Positions 11,723 through 19,291 of a DNA stretch of 64,000 nt are shown here, piece after piece. Position 1 is the stretch's first letter, and the number at the start of each line of letters is the position of its first letter. Origin of the DNA: Nevskia sp035651715 (GTDB lineage: Bacteria > Pseudomonadota > Gammaproteobacteria > Nevskiales > Nevskiaceae). A program made the position numbers and the translations under genes. The notes below the pieces were generated by a model. The model saw only the letters and a list, made by a program, of their open reading frames with translations. It was not told the origin of the DNA and ran no database searches. The stretch covers positions 62,001 to 126,000 of the forward strand of contig DASRFD010000038.1 in assembly GCA_035651715.1 (NCBI GenBank), read 5' to 3'.

Positions 11723-12205
11723 ATGAGCCTCACCTTCAAAGAGCTGCTAGCTCCTATAGACGATCTCGACCAGCGGGACGCACTCGAGTCATGGCACTGG
11801 CTTAGTGGCCAGGATGCTCGGCCGCTGCTGCTTACGGCGCTGGGTGATTTATTTATTCTGAAGGATGACGGCGCTGTTTACTTCTTGGACACCTACGAAG
11901 GGACACTAAAGCCGGCTGGAGACAGTTACGAGCAGTGGAAGGTTGAGCTGAATCAGGAGTACAACCTTTACAACTGGTTCTCGCCACTGCTCGTGGAGAA
12001 ACTGCGAGAACGCGGATTACGGCTTCAAGCGGGCCAGTGCTATTCTCCGGTTCACCCGCCCGTGATGGGCGGCGCCATGGAACCGGATAACTTTGAGGTA
12101 TCGCCTTGGTTCGTTCACTTCCACATCCAAGGACAAATTCACGACAAGCTGCGCGGTGTTCCTGCAGGTACTCCAATAACTGGCGTGGATATTAAATGGG
12201 AATGA
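11723..12205 (+). CDS. DUF1851/Tdi1 C-terminal-like protein (orphan immunity-type) in a gene cassette
   Basis: 160 aa from ATG 11723 (a TTG at 11708 is in frame but lies within the cassette junction). The pattern GDLFILKDDGAVYFLDTYEGTL, then ...LRLQAGQCYSPVHPPVMGG and WFVHFHIQGQIHDKL, matches DUF1851, whose best-studied member domain is the C-terminal part of the type VI immunity protein Tdi1. No toxin lies next to it, as is usual for immunity-like genes carried on integron cassettes. GC content is far below the flanking genes. An attC-like site follows 14 bp after the stop. The family call is fairly firm; the immunity role is inferred. Confidence 0.75.
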   Translation: MSLTFKELLAPIDDLDQRDALESWHWLSGQDARPLLLTALGDLFILKDDGAVYFLDTYEGTLKPAGDSYEQWKVELNQEYNLYNWFSPLLVEKLRERGLRLQAGQCYSPVHPPVMGGAMEPDNFEVSPWFVHFHIQGQIHDKLRGVPAGTPITGVDIKWE

Positions 12206-12218
12206 CCAAGCCGGTTTC

Positions 12219-12274
12219 GCCCAACTGTCATTAAAGCTGACGGCCTTTGGCCGCTGCTTAACGTGGCGTTGGAC
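12219..12274 (+). repeat. attC-like integron recombination site 1
   Basis: The outer core sites are GCCCAAC (12219-12225) and GTTGGAC (12268-12274), fitting RYYYAAC and GTTRRRY. The inner arms TTAAAGC and GCTTAA are complementary apart from one extra base, as for the extrahelical bases of real attC sites, and CGGCC/GGCCG close a short loop. The total is 56 bp. It lies just after a short AT-richer gene and just before the next one, as in a cassette array. Confidence 0.72.
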
Positions 12275-12292
12275 CTCAAAGGAGTAGAGGCA

Positions 12293-12656
12293 ATGAAGCT
12301 CTCAGAGCGTGAGTTCAAAACAACGATGGGGTCTCCCATGCGCCGCTTTGGGCCAGAGGCGGAGCCGCCAGTAGATTTTCTGGCCATACTTCGAAGCCAT
12401 TCCCCTCGCAGACTTCGAAGGTCATAACTGCACTGAAGGTTCGGTAACTTATGTTTGGGAACATCCAGAGGGCCGCTACCAGCACGTGCTAGTCAACAGC
12501 GAAGACAAAAACATCTTTGTGGCTCTGGTCCTCAGCGTCAAGGATCAACTGGTTCTTGGTCATCACCTCCTAGATCTTAATCGCGAGTATGGAGTGAGCA
12601 AGGTCCAACCAACCATTCAACCCAACGGCCCGGCCTCCCGCCGGCCCGCGAGTTAA
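12293..12656 (+). pseudogene. Frameshifted cassette ORF of unknown function
   Basis: The ATG at 12293 has GGAG upstream. The frame reads MKLSEREFKTTMGSPM... up to about codon 28, then runs into nonsense and stops near 12426. Removing one T from the TTTT run at 12376-12379 restores a continuous frame (FWPYFEAIPLADFEGH...VLVNSEDKNIFVALVL...HHLLDLNREYGV) to the TAA at 12654. The intact product would be about 120 aa. Proteins ending in a GHxLLDLNREYG pattern are familiar as small hypothetical cassette-type proteins. It is either a real pseudogene or a single-base sequencing error. Confidence 0.65.
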
Positions 12657-12670
12657 ATTTGGCGTTAGCT
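12603..12670 (+). repeat. attC-like integron recombination site 2
   Basis: GTCCAAC at 12603-12609 (or ACCCAAC a little further in) pairs loosely with GTTAGCT at 12664-12670, which deviates from GTTRRRY at one position. Inside, ATTCAAC and GTTAAAT are near-complementary and GGCCCGGC/GCCGGCCC form a strong hairpin. It overlaps the 3' end of the frameshifted ORF and sits 5 bp before the next ORF, the position expected of an attC. Confidence 0.55.
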
Positions 12671-12674
12671 TTTT

Positions 12675-13091
12675 ATGCCCACATCATTAATTGCGCTGCT
12701 CATGGCCATCGCTCAGGCAGCCTCGGCGAGTGCATATCTCGAAGCTCAAGATCGTGCGTTGTCAACAGCAGCCGCTCACTATGAGGAGCTTGTGTCTGTT
12801 GCACGTACCAACGCAGCCCGCGAGTTACGGTTTGAAGCGGTCGGACTCATCTGCTTACTCAATCGGCCGGATGCAAAGGACGTTCTTCTGAGTATTAGCA
12901 AAACCGACAAAGATGCTTCGGTTAATGAGTTCGCAAAAGCGCTCTTGTACAGGCTTATTGTTGCGGAGACCACCAAGGCCTCAGGTAAGGTTACTTCGGA
13001 ACAATTCGTAACGTACCAAACAAATGTGCGGCGCATGGGTGCGGAAGCGTTATTCAACCCAATTAGCAAAGGCTCAAATATGGACCAATGA
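12675..13091 (+). CDS. Cassette-borne protein of unknown function with signal peptide
   Basis: 138 aa. The N-terminus (LIALLMAIAQAASASA) is a plausible Sec signal peptide. The rest is mainly helical, with AHYEELVSVARTNAARELRFEAV and AKDVLLSISKTDKDASV, reminiscent of HEAT-like helical hairpins but too short to be sure. I do not recognise the family. It starts five bases after attC-like site 2, which is typical of cassette genes that have almost no leader. Codon use is AT-richer than in genes outside the island. Confidence 0.6.
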   Translation: MPTSLIALLMAIAQAASASAYLEAQDRALSTAAAHYEELVSVARTNAARELRFEAVGLICLLNRPDAKDVLLSISKTDKDASVNEFAKALLYRLIVAETTKASGKVTSEQFVTYQTNVRRMGAEALFNPISKGSNMDQ

Positions 13092-13112
13092 GTCAAGCCA
13101 AGACAATCAGAT

Positions 13113-13257
13113 AATGCTCATTCAGCCTCGCCATGTAATTTGCATCCTCCACGATGGGACGGTGCCCATTAGACAGATCACCCCTCGATATCCTGGATTT
13201 GAGTATGACTCTGAGTTCTCAGCCCGAGTAGGGCGGGTTAGCCGCGAAGCGGCGTAA
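13113..13257 (+). pseudogene. Possible truncated ORF cut off by a dispersed repeat
   Basis: An ATG at 13113 opens a frame (MLIQPRHVICILHDGTVPI...PGFEYDSEFSA) with protein-like composition. It runs straight into the hairpin repeat at 13228 and stops inside it. The arrangement suggests an ORF whose 3' part was replaced by the repeat. No attC separates it from the previous gene. Low confidence that it is or was coding. Confidence 0.35.
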
Positions 13258-13309
13258 CCCGCCTTTCGCGGGCTTAGGCGGCGGGTTACGCTGCGCGAAC
13301 CCGCCCTAC
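13228..13309. repeat. Dispersed palindromic repeat (GTAGGGCGGGTT type)
   Basis: Outer 12-bp inverted repeats GTAGGGCGGGTT (13228-13239) and AACCCGCCCTAC (13298-13309) enclose smaller hairpins, one with arms GGCGGGTTA/TAACCCGCC. Elements with GTAGGGCGGGTTA ends are widespread intergenic repeats in proteobacteria. It lies at the right edge of the cassette genes and may have truncated the ORF at 13113. Confidence 0.7.
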
Positions 13310-13470
13310 GCTGGCTGGAGTAAGGTGCGGACTACTACGATCATGGCCGCCCTTCCGGTGTCACTTCCAAGGCTCCGCTGAGTCTTAGTGTAGGCACAGG
13401 GACGCACAAGCTGCCGGTCACGAACGGCGGCTCCGGGCCGCCAACGTAGCAGGTGTAAACCCTACGCCCG
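13310..13470. other. Gene-free stretch with a short GC hairpin
   Basis: No coding frame is convincing. GGCGGC/GCCGCC arms near 13425-13441 could form a small hairpin downstream of the minus-strand gene ending at 13471, but there is no T tract. Nothing else was seen. Confidence 0.4.
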
Positions 13471-13905
13471 TTAATGGAGCCTCGAGAAAGGCATGGGAAC
13501 GGTTGCCACGACAAATAGCATCGAGGACATGAAGAGAATCAGGGTTGCCACTAGCACACAACAGCTCATTACATAGCCTCTTCTGAGCTTCCTGTCCGGC
13601 CATCCCCGGATCTCATCCTTGATTTCCGATATGGCGCGCGGACCGGCAATCAACAAATTCAGCGCGAAAAGCACCGCCGTGGCCAGGATCATTGGCTCCA
13701 GGGACGGATTGAACAATGCGGGGATCCATCTAACGACAGGTGACTGTATCTGGAGCAGGACGACACTTGCGATTTGAATATAGAAAATTTCAATCACGAA
13801 TACGGTCATGAATGCCTTCACGTAGTTGACCGAATCCTTGCCAGTTAAATCAAAGAGCAACGCCAGGAACGCGAAGAACAATTGGTAGAGCCGCTTGATA
13901 GACAT
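13471..13905 (-). CDS. Small integral membrane protein of unknown function
   Basis: 144 aa on the minus strand from ATG 13905. Four hydrophobic segments are visible: LYQLFFAFLALLF, FMTVFVIEIFYIQIASVVLL, MILATAVLFALNLLIA and VMSCCVLVATLILFMSSMLF. Charged loops lie between them, including EIKDEIRGWPDRKLRRG before the last helix. The composition is AT-richer than the flanks, so it belongs to the same acquired island. No attC-like site was found for it. I do not recognise a family; it could be an orphan immunity or uncharacterised membrane protein. Confidence 0.6.
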   Translation of the reverse strand: MSIKRLYQLFFAFLALLFDLTGKDSVNYVKAFMTVFVIEIFYIQIASVVLLQIQSPVVRWIPALFNPSLEPMILATAVLFALNLLIAGPRAISEIKDEIRGWPDRKLRRGYVMSCCVLVATLILFMSSMLFVVATVPMPFSRLH

Positions 13906-14669
13906 GCATTACCCGGAGTTTCTGGCGAGCGTAGCCTATCCGAAAGACGCTCGCGACTGACCGCATCGGGCCGTCAGGCGCCCGACAGACGGCAGTGGCG
14001 AACGACTGCTATTGTGGCCCGAGATTCGCATATTGAGCGTCCGCTCCTGGCCCGGCACGACTGCGCAGCAGTTTCCCCAAACCGGTCGTTACCGGCCCAA
14101 TGGAAGGCGGCCAGGCGGCTCTTCTGTGCCGAATAGGAGGACGGAGGCTAATCGGCAACAGATGTAAGGAGCCGCTCAACGGGCGCAGTATCCTCATTCG
14201 CCGCCGGGACACCGGCACGCTGCGCCCGGCACGCCGCGGATGAGTGGTCTCCAAGGCACCGCACCTGGCGCCAGCCCCGGCATCGACCACCGGTGCGACT
14301 GATCTGCTCCATTCATCTGAATCAGGAACCACCGGCTGAGGGCCTGCTGTAGCGTGCTCGGTAACTCTGCAGAAGCGTGCTCGGTAACTCTGCAGAGCAT
14401 GCGCGAGTTCCGCGCAAAGCAGCATGACCCGTCGCTGATCCAGCCGGACAAGGGGGAGCCAGTGGGTTTGCTCGATTCCAGCCCTCGCGGGGCCGCCAGA
14501 GGCCCCCCCGGAGACGGCGTTCGCGGAGCGTGGGAGAGGGTGGCGGGCAAGACCCGCGGCCGGATCATCTTTGATGCGTTAGGGACTGCTTTCGGCAAGC
14601 GCACGCGCCGAGCATCTTCAGCCAGCCCGGGACGGCTAGACGTCTGCACAACGGGAGGCATGGGGACCC
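13906..14669. other. 764-bp stretch without a supportable gene
   Basis: Several overlapping frames exist on both strands, but none has protein-like composition, a good ribosome-binding site or recognisable motifs. It contains a perfect 23-bp tandem duplication (14351-14396) and the leader of the PilU gene. It may be decayed sequence at the island's right edge. Confidence 0.5.
14351..14396. repeat. Perfect 23-bp tandem duplication
   Basis: Two head-to-tail copies of a 23-bp unit starting AGCGTGCTCGGTAAC occupy 14351-14373 and 14374-14396 with no mismatch. The second copy ends in the palindrome CTCTGCAGAG. Perfect identity in non-coding DNA suggests a recent duplication. Confidence 0.85.
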
Positions 14670-15920
14670 ATGGATCGTGAAAGCGCCGTGAAGCTGATGC
14701 TTCAGCTCCTCACCAGGATGAAGCAAGAGGGCGGGTCGGACCTGGTGATTACCGCGGATTTCCCTCCCGCCATCAAGGTCAACGGGCAGATCGCCGCCGT
14801 TTCGGACCAACGGCTCGCGCCGGAAGAGTCCGCGCTGCTGATCCGCTCGATGATGAATGATCGGCAGATCAAGGAGTTCGAGTCGACCAACGAGTGCAAT
14901 TTCGCGATTTCCCCGCCCGGGATCGGCCGCTTCCGGGTGAGCGCCTATGTGCAGCTCGGGCACGTGGCCGGGGTGCTGCGCACCATCACCACCGACGTCC
15001 CGACGTTCGAGCAGCTGCGGCTGCCGGACACGCTGAAGGATATCGTGATGTCCAAGCGCGGCCTGGTGCTTCTGGTCGGGGCCACGGGATCGGGCAAGAG
15101 CAGCTCGCTGGCGGCGATGATCGGCCATCGCAACGCCAACTCGCAGGGGCACATCATCACCATCGAGGACCCTGTGGAATACATCCATCCACATGGAGGC
15201 TGCGTGGTATCGCAGCGCGAAGTCGGCGCCGACACGCTGTCCTGGATGAACGCGCTGAAGGGCACGCTGCGCCAGGCGCCCGACGTCATCCAGATCGGCG
15301 AGATACGCTCGCGCGAAACCATGGAGCACGCCATCAATTTCGCCGAGACGGGCCACCTGGTGCTCTCCACCCTGCACGCCAACAGCGCCAACCAGGCCCT
15401 GGACCGGATCATCAACTTCTTCGAGGAGGAAAAGCGCAGCCAGGTGTTGATGGACCTGTCGCTCAATCTGCGCGCGATCGTGTCGCAGCGGTTGCTGCGG
15501 CGCGAGGCGGGCGGCCGGATCGCGGCCTTCGAGATCCTGCTGAACTCGCCGCTGATTTCCGACCTGATCTTCAACGGCGACGTCGCCGGCATCAAGGAGG
15601 TGATGACGCGCTCGACCGAGCAGGGGATGATCACCTTCGACCAGAGCATCTACGATCTCTACCAGAAGAAGGAAGTGAGCTACGAGGAGGCGATCCGCCA
15701 TGCCGACTCGCAGAACCAGCTGCGCCTGCGCATCAAGCTCGCGGCCGGCGTCGTCATGCAGCCGGAGGCGGCCCCCGAGGCCGAGCCGGAACTGGCGATG
15801 ATGCCGGATCCCGAATCGACACCCCCTCCCGCTGCCGCTGTTCCTTCGTTCGCCAGCGAGCATCCCGGCAACCGTTTCAGTCCCGATCGTTCCCCGCCGC
15901 CGGCGCGGGCGGCCAGATAG
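14670..15920 (+). CDS. pilU: Type IV pilus retraction ATPase, PilU type
   Basis: 416 aa cytoplasmic secretion-superfamily ATPase. Walker A GATGSGKS is at about 137-144, the Asp box IEDPVEYIH at 165-173, Walker B VIQIGEIR at 206-213 and the His box STLHANSA at 233-240. DRIINFFEEEKRSQVLMDLS favours PilU over PilT. PilU assists PilT in depolymerising type IV pili. It stands alone here: no pilT or other pil gene is adjacent, and it follows a gene-poor island edge. A Pro/Glu-rich tail beyond about residue 370 makes it longer than typical PilU. The ATG at 14670 has GGGAGG about 12 bases upstream. Confidence 0.88.
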   Translation: MDRESAVKLMLQLLTRMKQEGGSDLVITADFPPAIKVNGQIAAVSDQRLAPEESALLIRSMMNDRQIKEFESTNECNFAISPPGIGRFRVSAYVQLGHVAGVLRTITTDVPTFEQLRLPDTLKDIVMSKRGLVLLVGATGSGKSSSLAAMIGHRNANSQGHIITIEDPVEYIHPHGGCVVSQREVGADTLSWMNALKGTLRQAPDVIQIGEIRSRETMEHAINFAETGHLVLSTLHANSANQALDRIINFFEEEKRSQVLMDLSLNLRAIVSQRLLRREAGGRIAAFEILLNSPLISDLIFNGDVAGIKEVMTRSTEQGMITFDQSIYDLYQKKEVSYEEAIRHADSQNQLRLRIKLAAGVVMQPEAAPEAEPELAMMPDPESTPPPAAAVPSFASEHPGNRFSPDRSPPPARAAR

Positions 15921-16064
15921 GCGAAAGCTGATGAAGCCGGGACTACGAGCCCTGCGCCCGCGGCAATAAACGGCGGTCTTAAAGGACTTTGAAGCGGACA
16001 GGGCTTTGCGGCAGCCGCGGCCCGCCGCGGGCGCGGCAGCCCCAGGATGGAGTGCCGGCCCCGC
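15921..16064. other. Convergent intergenic region after pilU
   Basis: It lies between the 3' ends of pilU and the minus-strand HDOD gene. It holds GC-rich inverted repeats (for example around 16011-16035) that could act as terminators, but no T tract was identified. Confidence 0.35.
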
Positions 16065-17249
16065 TCAGAACACCGCGTTGATCTTCTGCCCGGCGCGCCA
16101 CCGGCCGACGATATCCAGCGCGCCCAGGCCGCGCAGGAAATCCTCGTCCCAGCTTTGCGCGGCGGCGGGCACGCCGTCCGCGGCCTCGGCCAGCAGCGCG
16201 GCCACATGCACCGCGCCGGCCGGCCCGAAACGCTTGTCGCCCGAAGCCGAGGGCCGGTGGTGATGGGCCACGGCTTCCACCAGCGGCAGCGGCAGGCCGA
16301 GCAGGGTCAGCATGAAGGCCCCCACCTCGGCGTGGTTGCAGCCGAGCACTTCCGTCTCCACCAGCGGCAGCGGCCGGTCGCCGTCCGCGGCGGCGGCCAT
16401 CACCTTGCTGAAGTCCTGCGGCATGGCGCCGGCCAGGACGAAGTAGCCGACGTGGTGCAGCATGCCGGCGGAGAACGCGGTCTTGCGCTCTTCCGGGTGG
16501 CTCATCATGGACGCGGCCAGGCCGGCCACGTGCTGCGAGCGGTTTTGCAGCGCCTCCATGGTGTATCCCGGCGGCAGCCGCAGCGGCATCTTGGCGGCGC
16601 TCAGCATCAGGCTCAGCAGCGCGCTGCGCAGCTGCTCCAGGCCCAGGCGCGTCGCGGCGTCCCGCACCGTGCGCACCGCGCGGCCAAAGCCGAAATACGG
16701 CGAGTTGGCCAGCTGCAGCACCCGCGCGCTCATCGCCGGGTCCTGCTCGACGATCGCCGCAGCGCTGGCCGAAGTGCACTCCGGCCGCCGCAGTTCGGCG
16801 GTCAGCTTCCAGTACAGCTGCGGCAGCGGTGGCAGGGCATGCACAGCGGCGACGGCGCGCTTGACCGCCGGCAACTGCGCCTTGCCCAGCAGGTCGGCGA
16901 CGCGGTCGATGGCGCGCTGCAGCGTGAGGATGTCGTCCGGGCGGATCAGCACCTGGTGGGCGACCGGCATGACGCTTTCCGCCTCGCCGCGGTCCAGCCC
17001 CACCGACAGCACGAAGCGCACGGTCTGCGGATGGCGCCTGCGCACCTGCTCCAGCAGCTCGCCGGCGCTTCCGTCCTGGAGATGCGCGCCGCACACCACC
17101 AGCTCGGCCGGCTGGCGCTCGAGCTCGGCCAGCGCTTCCGCGGCGCCGCGAGCAAAGCGCAGCTCCCAGCGGTCGGCGCGGTGGCGCAGCGCCTGGCGCA
17201 GGCGCTCCGGCGCATCCGCTTCGGCATTGACGAACAGGATTCTGATCAC
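16065..17249 (-). CDS. HDOD-domain protein with degenerate receiver domain
   Basis: 394 aa from a GTG at 17249 with AGGAGG eight bases upstream. Residues about 1-120 have a response-regulator fold (IRILFVNAEAD...), but the acidic pocket is lost, the phospho-acceptor position reads Gly (VVCGAHLQDG) and the switch Lys is Arg (VLIRPDD), so it probably cannot be phosphorylated. Residues about 130-330 form an HDOD domain (LPPLPQLYWKL, ANSPYFGF, GMLHHVGYFVLAG), a non-catalytic HD relative used in signalling and motility. A perfect FNR/Anr box lies 76 bp upstream, so oxygen-limited expression is likely. The neighbouring pilU hints at motility control. Confidence 0.85.
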   Translation of the reverse strand: MIRILFVNAEADAPERLRQALRHRADRWELRFARGAAEALAELERQPAELVVCGAHLQDGSAGELLEQVRRRHPQTVRFVLSVGLDRGEAESVMPVAHQVLIRPDDILTLQRAIDRVADLLGKAQLPAVKRAVAAVHALPPLPQLYWKLTAELRRPECTSASAAAIVEQDPAMSARVLQLANSPYFGFGRAVRTVRDAATRLGLEQLRSALLSLMLSAAKMPLRLPPGYTMEALQNRSQHVAGLAASMMSHPEERKTAFSAGMLHHVGYFVLAGAMPQDFSKVMAAAADGDRPLPLVETEVLGCNHAEVGAFMLTLLGLPLPLVEAVAHHHRPSASGDKRFGPAGAVHVAALLAEAADGVPAAAQSWDEDFLRGLGALDIVGRWRAGQKINAVF

Positions 17250-17324
17250 GCCAACCTCCTACGCCTTCCGGCCACCCCTGGGGACGCTGCTGCTCCAGTC
17301 TGCGCCATTTCCGGTCGGGCCGAC

Positions 17325-17338
17325 TTGATCTGGATCAA
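17325..17338. promoter_or_regulatory. Perfect FNR/Anr-type box
   Basis: TTGATCTGGATCAA matches the FNR/Anr/Dnr consensus TTGAT-N4-ATCAA at every position. Its centre is 82 bp upstream of the HDOD start (minus strand) and 231 bp upstream of the DoxX start, so the HDOD gene is the probable target. Confidence 0.75.
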
Positions 17339-17508
17339 GCCGGCGTGCGGTGAAGGGAAGGAGAGGCGGTTGCGCCCGCTGCGCCGGGCCTCGAAATCGA
17401 TGCCGTTGGGGTTGGATACGAGGCCCGATGCGGCGGGTCTGCACCTGGGAGACCTGGCCGATTGCCTGCACGGGCCCGGAGGCGCCGTGCGATACGCCTG
17501 CGGCTCGT

Positions 17509-17534
17509 GTAACCAAGCATCCGGACGGTGCAAA
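17509..17534 (+). promoter_or_regulatory. SigF-type ECF promoter for the DoxX gene
   Basis: GTAACC (17509-17514), a 16-bp spacer and CAAA (17531-17534) fit the Caulobacter SigF consensus GTAACC-N16-CGAA with one mismatch. The DoxX ATG follows 28 bp after the -10 element. A SigF/NrsF pair is encoded 0.7 kb downstream. Confidence 0.65.
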
Positions 17535-17562
17535 TGGACTGGCATCCTCAAAAGAGCTTGCC

Positions 17563-18066
17563 ATGAGCAAAATACGCATCCTCTGCGACCTCGCGTCTGC
17601 GCCCGTTCCGGTTCCGCCGTCTTGGTATGCGATTCCGCTACGGCTCATCGCCGGCTATGGCTTTTTTTCACATGGTTACGCAAAGCTCGCCCGCGGGCCT
17701 GACCATTTCGCATCGATTCTGGCGGCGATGGGAATGCCGTTCCCGGACGTCCTGGGCTGGACCACGGTCGTCGTCGAGCTTCTCGGTGGAATGATGGTGA
17801 TCGCCGGCGCGTTCGTCCCGCTGGTTACGGCGCCGATGACCGCGATCCTCCTGGTCGCAACCTTTACGGTCCACCTGCCCAACGGGTTCAGCTCCATCAA
17901 GCTGCTGTCTTACGACGCAGCCGGCGCGCATTTCGGGCCGCCGGGGTACGAAACCGACCTGCTCTACCTGGCTGCATTGCTGGCGTTGTGCATCGCCGGC
18001 ACGGGGCCGATGTCTGTCGATTCCTGCGTGCAGAGTGCGCGCCGGAGGAAGAAGCGCCTGCCATAG
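17563..18066 (+). CDS. DoxX family membrane protein
   Basis: 167 aa with four hydrophobic helices. The DoxX signature is clear: PLRLIAGYGFFSHGYAKL in TM1, then GMPFPDVLGWTTVVVELLGG and MVIAGAFVPL. DoxX-like proteins are membrane subunits linked to redox balance; in bufferin (Buf) operons one is the conserved membrane component under SigF control. The ATG at 17563 lies 28 bp after a SigF-like promoter, supporting that connection. It converges with nrsF, with 23 bp between stop codons. The family is firm; membership of a metal-stress regulon is inferred from the promoter and neighbours. Confidence 0.85.
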   Translation: MSKIRILCDLASAPVPVPPSWYAIPLRLIAGYGFFSHGYAKLARGPDHFASILAAMGMPFPDVLGWTTVVVELLGGMMVIAGAFVPLVTAPMTAILLVATFTVHLPNGFSSIKLLSYDAAGAHFGPPGYETDLLYLAALLALCIAGTGPMSVDSCVQSARRRKKRLP

Positions 18067-18089
18067 GCCCGATGGCAGTTGCGGCGGGG

Positions 18090-18737
18090 TCACCAGCGCA
18101 GCAGTCGCGGTCCCCACAACGCGCCCGCCGCAGCGACAAGCGCGAGCGCCAGGCTGTACCACGTCAAGACGAAGACGGCGGAGATTTCCGGGCAGTGGAG
18201 ACAGTAGATCGCCGCCGCCCAGGATCCGGCGGTCAGGCTTGCGGCGGCACCGGCGGCCCGCGGCCGGGTCGGCGCAAATCGGCGAAACGACCAAATCACC
18301 CCTGCGGACATCGGAAGCGACAGGAGCAGCAGCATGACCAGGCATCGCGTCCAGTTCTTCCCAAGAAACAAGGCCGGCCATTCGCTGGCCGGTGTGTGAG
18401 CAAGCTCGCCTGTTCCGACCAGGGCCAGAAGCAGCACCGGCATCGCGATCGGCCACACGCTGCCGAACGATTGCGACGTGGGCCGCGCTAGGCGCGTGGT
18501 CGCCAGGAACGCCGCGGTCCCCAGCCAGGCCGCATACGTCCATTTCATCCAGAACGAAACGCCAGTGGCTGCCTGGCGCAGGTCCGGACGAATGCCGAGG
18601 CCCGCCACCACGCAAAGCGCGACAACCGCGCCGCCCGCCAGCAGGCCGCTGGCGAGACGGCGTCCGGTGGCATGGGGTGGCACCGCGGGCACGTCCCGCG
18701 CAAGAGATTGAATGAGTTCCTCGGTCGGCATCTTCAT
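18090..18737 (-). CDS. nrsF: NrsF-type anti-sigma factor (DUF1109)
   Basis: 215 aa, six hydrophobic segments after a short cytoplasmic N-terminus. DUF1109 proteins hold SigF-type ECF factors at the membrane and release them on metal or redox stress. Cys residues thought to sense the signal in Caulobacter NrsF have counterparts here: C132 in NWTRCLVM and C182 in YCLHCPEIS, with an extra C179 beside the latter. The ATG at 18737 overlaps the sigma gene stop (ATGA), so sigma and anti-sigma are translationally coupled. The promoter upstream of sigF drives both. Confidence 0.88.
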   Translation of the reverse strand: MKMPTEELIQSLARDVPAVPPHATGRRLASGLLAGGAVVALCVVAGLGIRPDLRQAATGVSFWMKWTYAAWLGTAAFLATTRLARPTSQSFGSVWPIAMPVLLLALVGTGELAHTPASEWPALFLGKNWTRCLVMLLLLSLPMSAGVIWSFRRFAPTRPRAAGAAASLTAGSWAAAIYCLHCPEISAVFVLTWYSLALALVAAAGALWGPRLLRW

Positions 18738-19273
18738 CGTCTGACACCCCTGATCTTCGCCGCGAGGGCTTTCAGCCCCCGATGAACTGAGACCTTCACG
18801 TCGGACTCGCCCAGTCCCGCCGCCTCGGCCGCTTCCGCGATGCTGTAACCCGCGATGTGCGTATCGCGGATCGCGCGCGCCTGCTTTGCGGTGAGGCCAG
18901 CCAGGAGAGTGTCCAGATCCATTCTGGCCGACAGGGCGTTCTCGAAGCCTTCCGCGACCAGGATCTCGTCCAGGTTCTCGGTAACCGGGATCGCTCGCCG
19001 GCGGCGGAGGTGGTCCACCAGGCGGTAGCGGGCGATGGCAAAAAGCCACGCGGTAAAAGGCCGCTTTACGTCAAAGGTCGCGCGGCGCGTGTGCACGGCG
19101 ATCAGAACCTCCTGCACGAGATCCTCGGTGTCCTCGTTCAAGTCATGTAACCGGCGCGAAAAGAAAGAGCGCAACAAGGGAACAAGCGCGCGCAGCAGTG
19201 CCGCGTGCGCGTCGGCATCGCCGGCAAGCCCGTTGAGCATCAACGCCTTGAGCTGATCCTCTGTTGCGCTCAT
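18734..19273 (-). CDS. sigF: ECF sigma factor, SigF type
   Basis: 179 aa. Region 2 (LNEDTEDLVQEVLIAVHTRRATFD, then FTAWLFAIARYRLVDHLRRRR) and region 4 (GLTAKQARAIRDTHIAGYSIAEAAEAAG) are both intact. It would direct RNA polymerase to GTAACC-N16-CGAA promoters when released by NrsF. One such site lies directly upstream in its own leader, so positive autoregulation is likely; others precede the DoxX gene and the divergent ECF gene. AGGAG lies about six bases before ATG 19273. Together with nrsF, DoxX and the Cys-rich precursor at 20118 it forms a metal-stress module. Confidence 0.88.
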   Translation of the reverse strand: MSATEDQLKALMLNGLAGDADAHAALLRALVPLLRSFFSRRLHDLNEDTEDLVQEVLIAVHTRRATFDVKRPFTAWLFAIARYRLVDHLRRRRAIPVTENLDEILVAEGFENALSARMDLDTLLAGLTAKQARAIRDTHIAGYSIAEAAEAAGLGESDVKVSVHRGLKALAAKIRGVRR

Positions 19274-19291
19274 TCACTCTCCTGATGGGAG

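Noticed and set aside
13906..14669. Short frames at 14009-14425, 14194-14661 and 14354-14680 as genes
   Set aside because: They overlap one another on both strands, lack ribosome-binding sites and have no protein-like hydrophobic or domain pattern.
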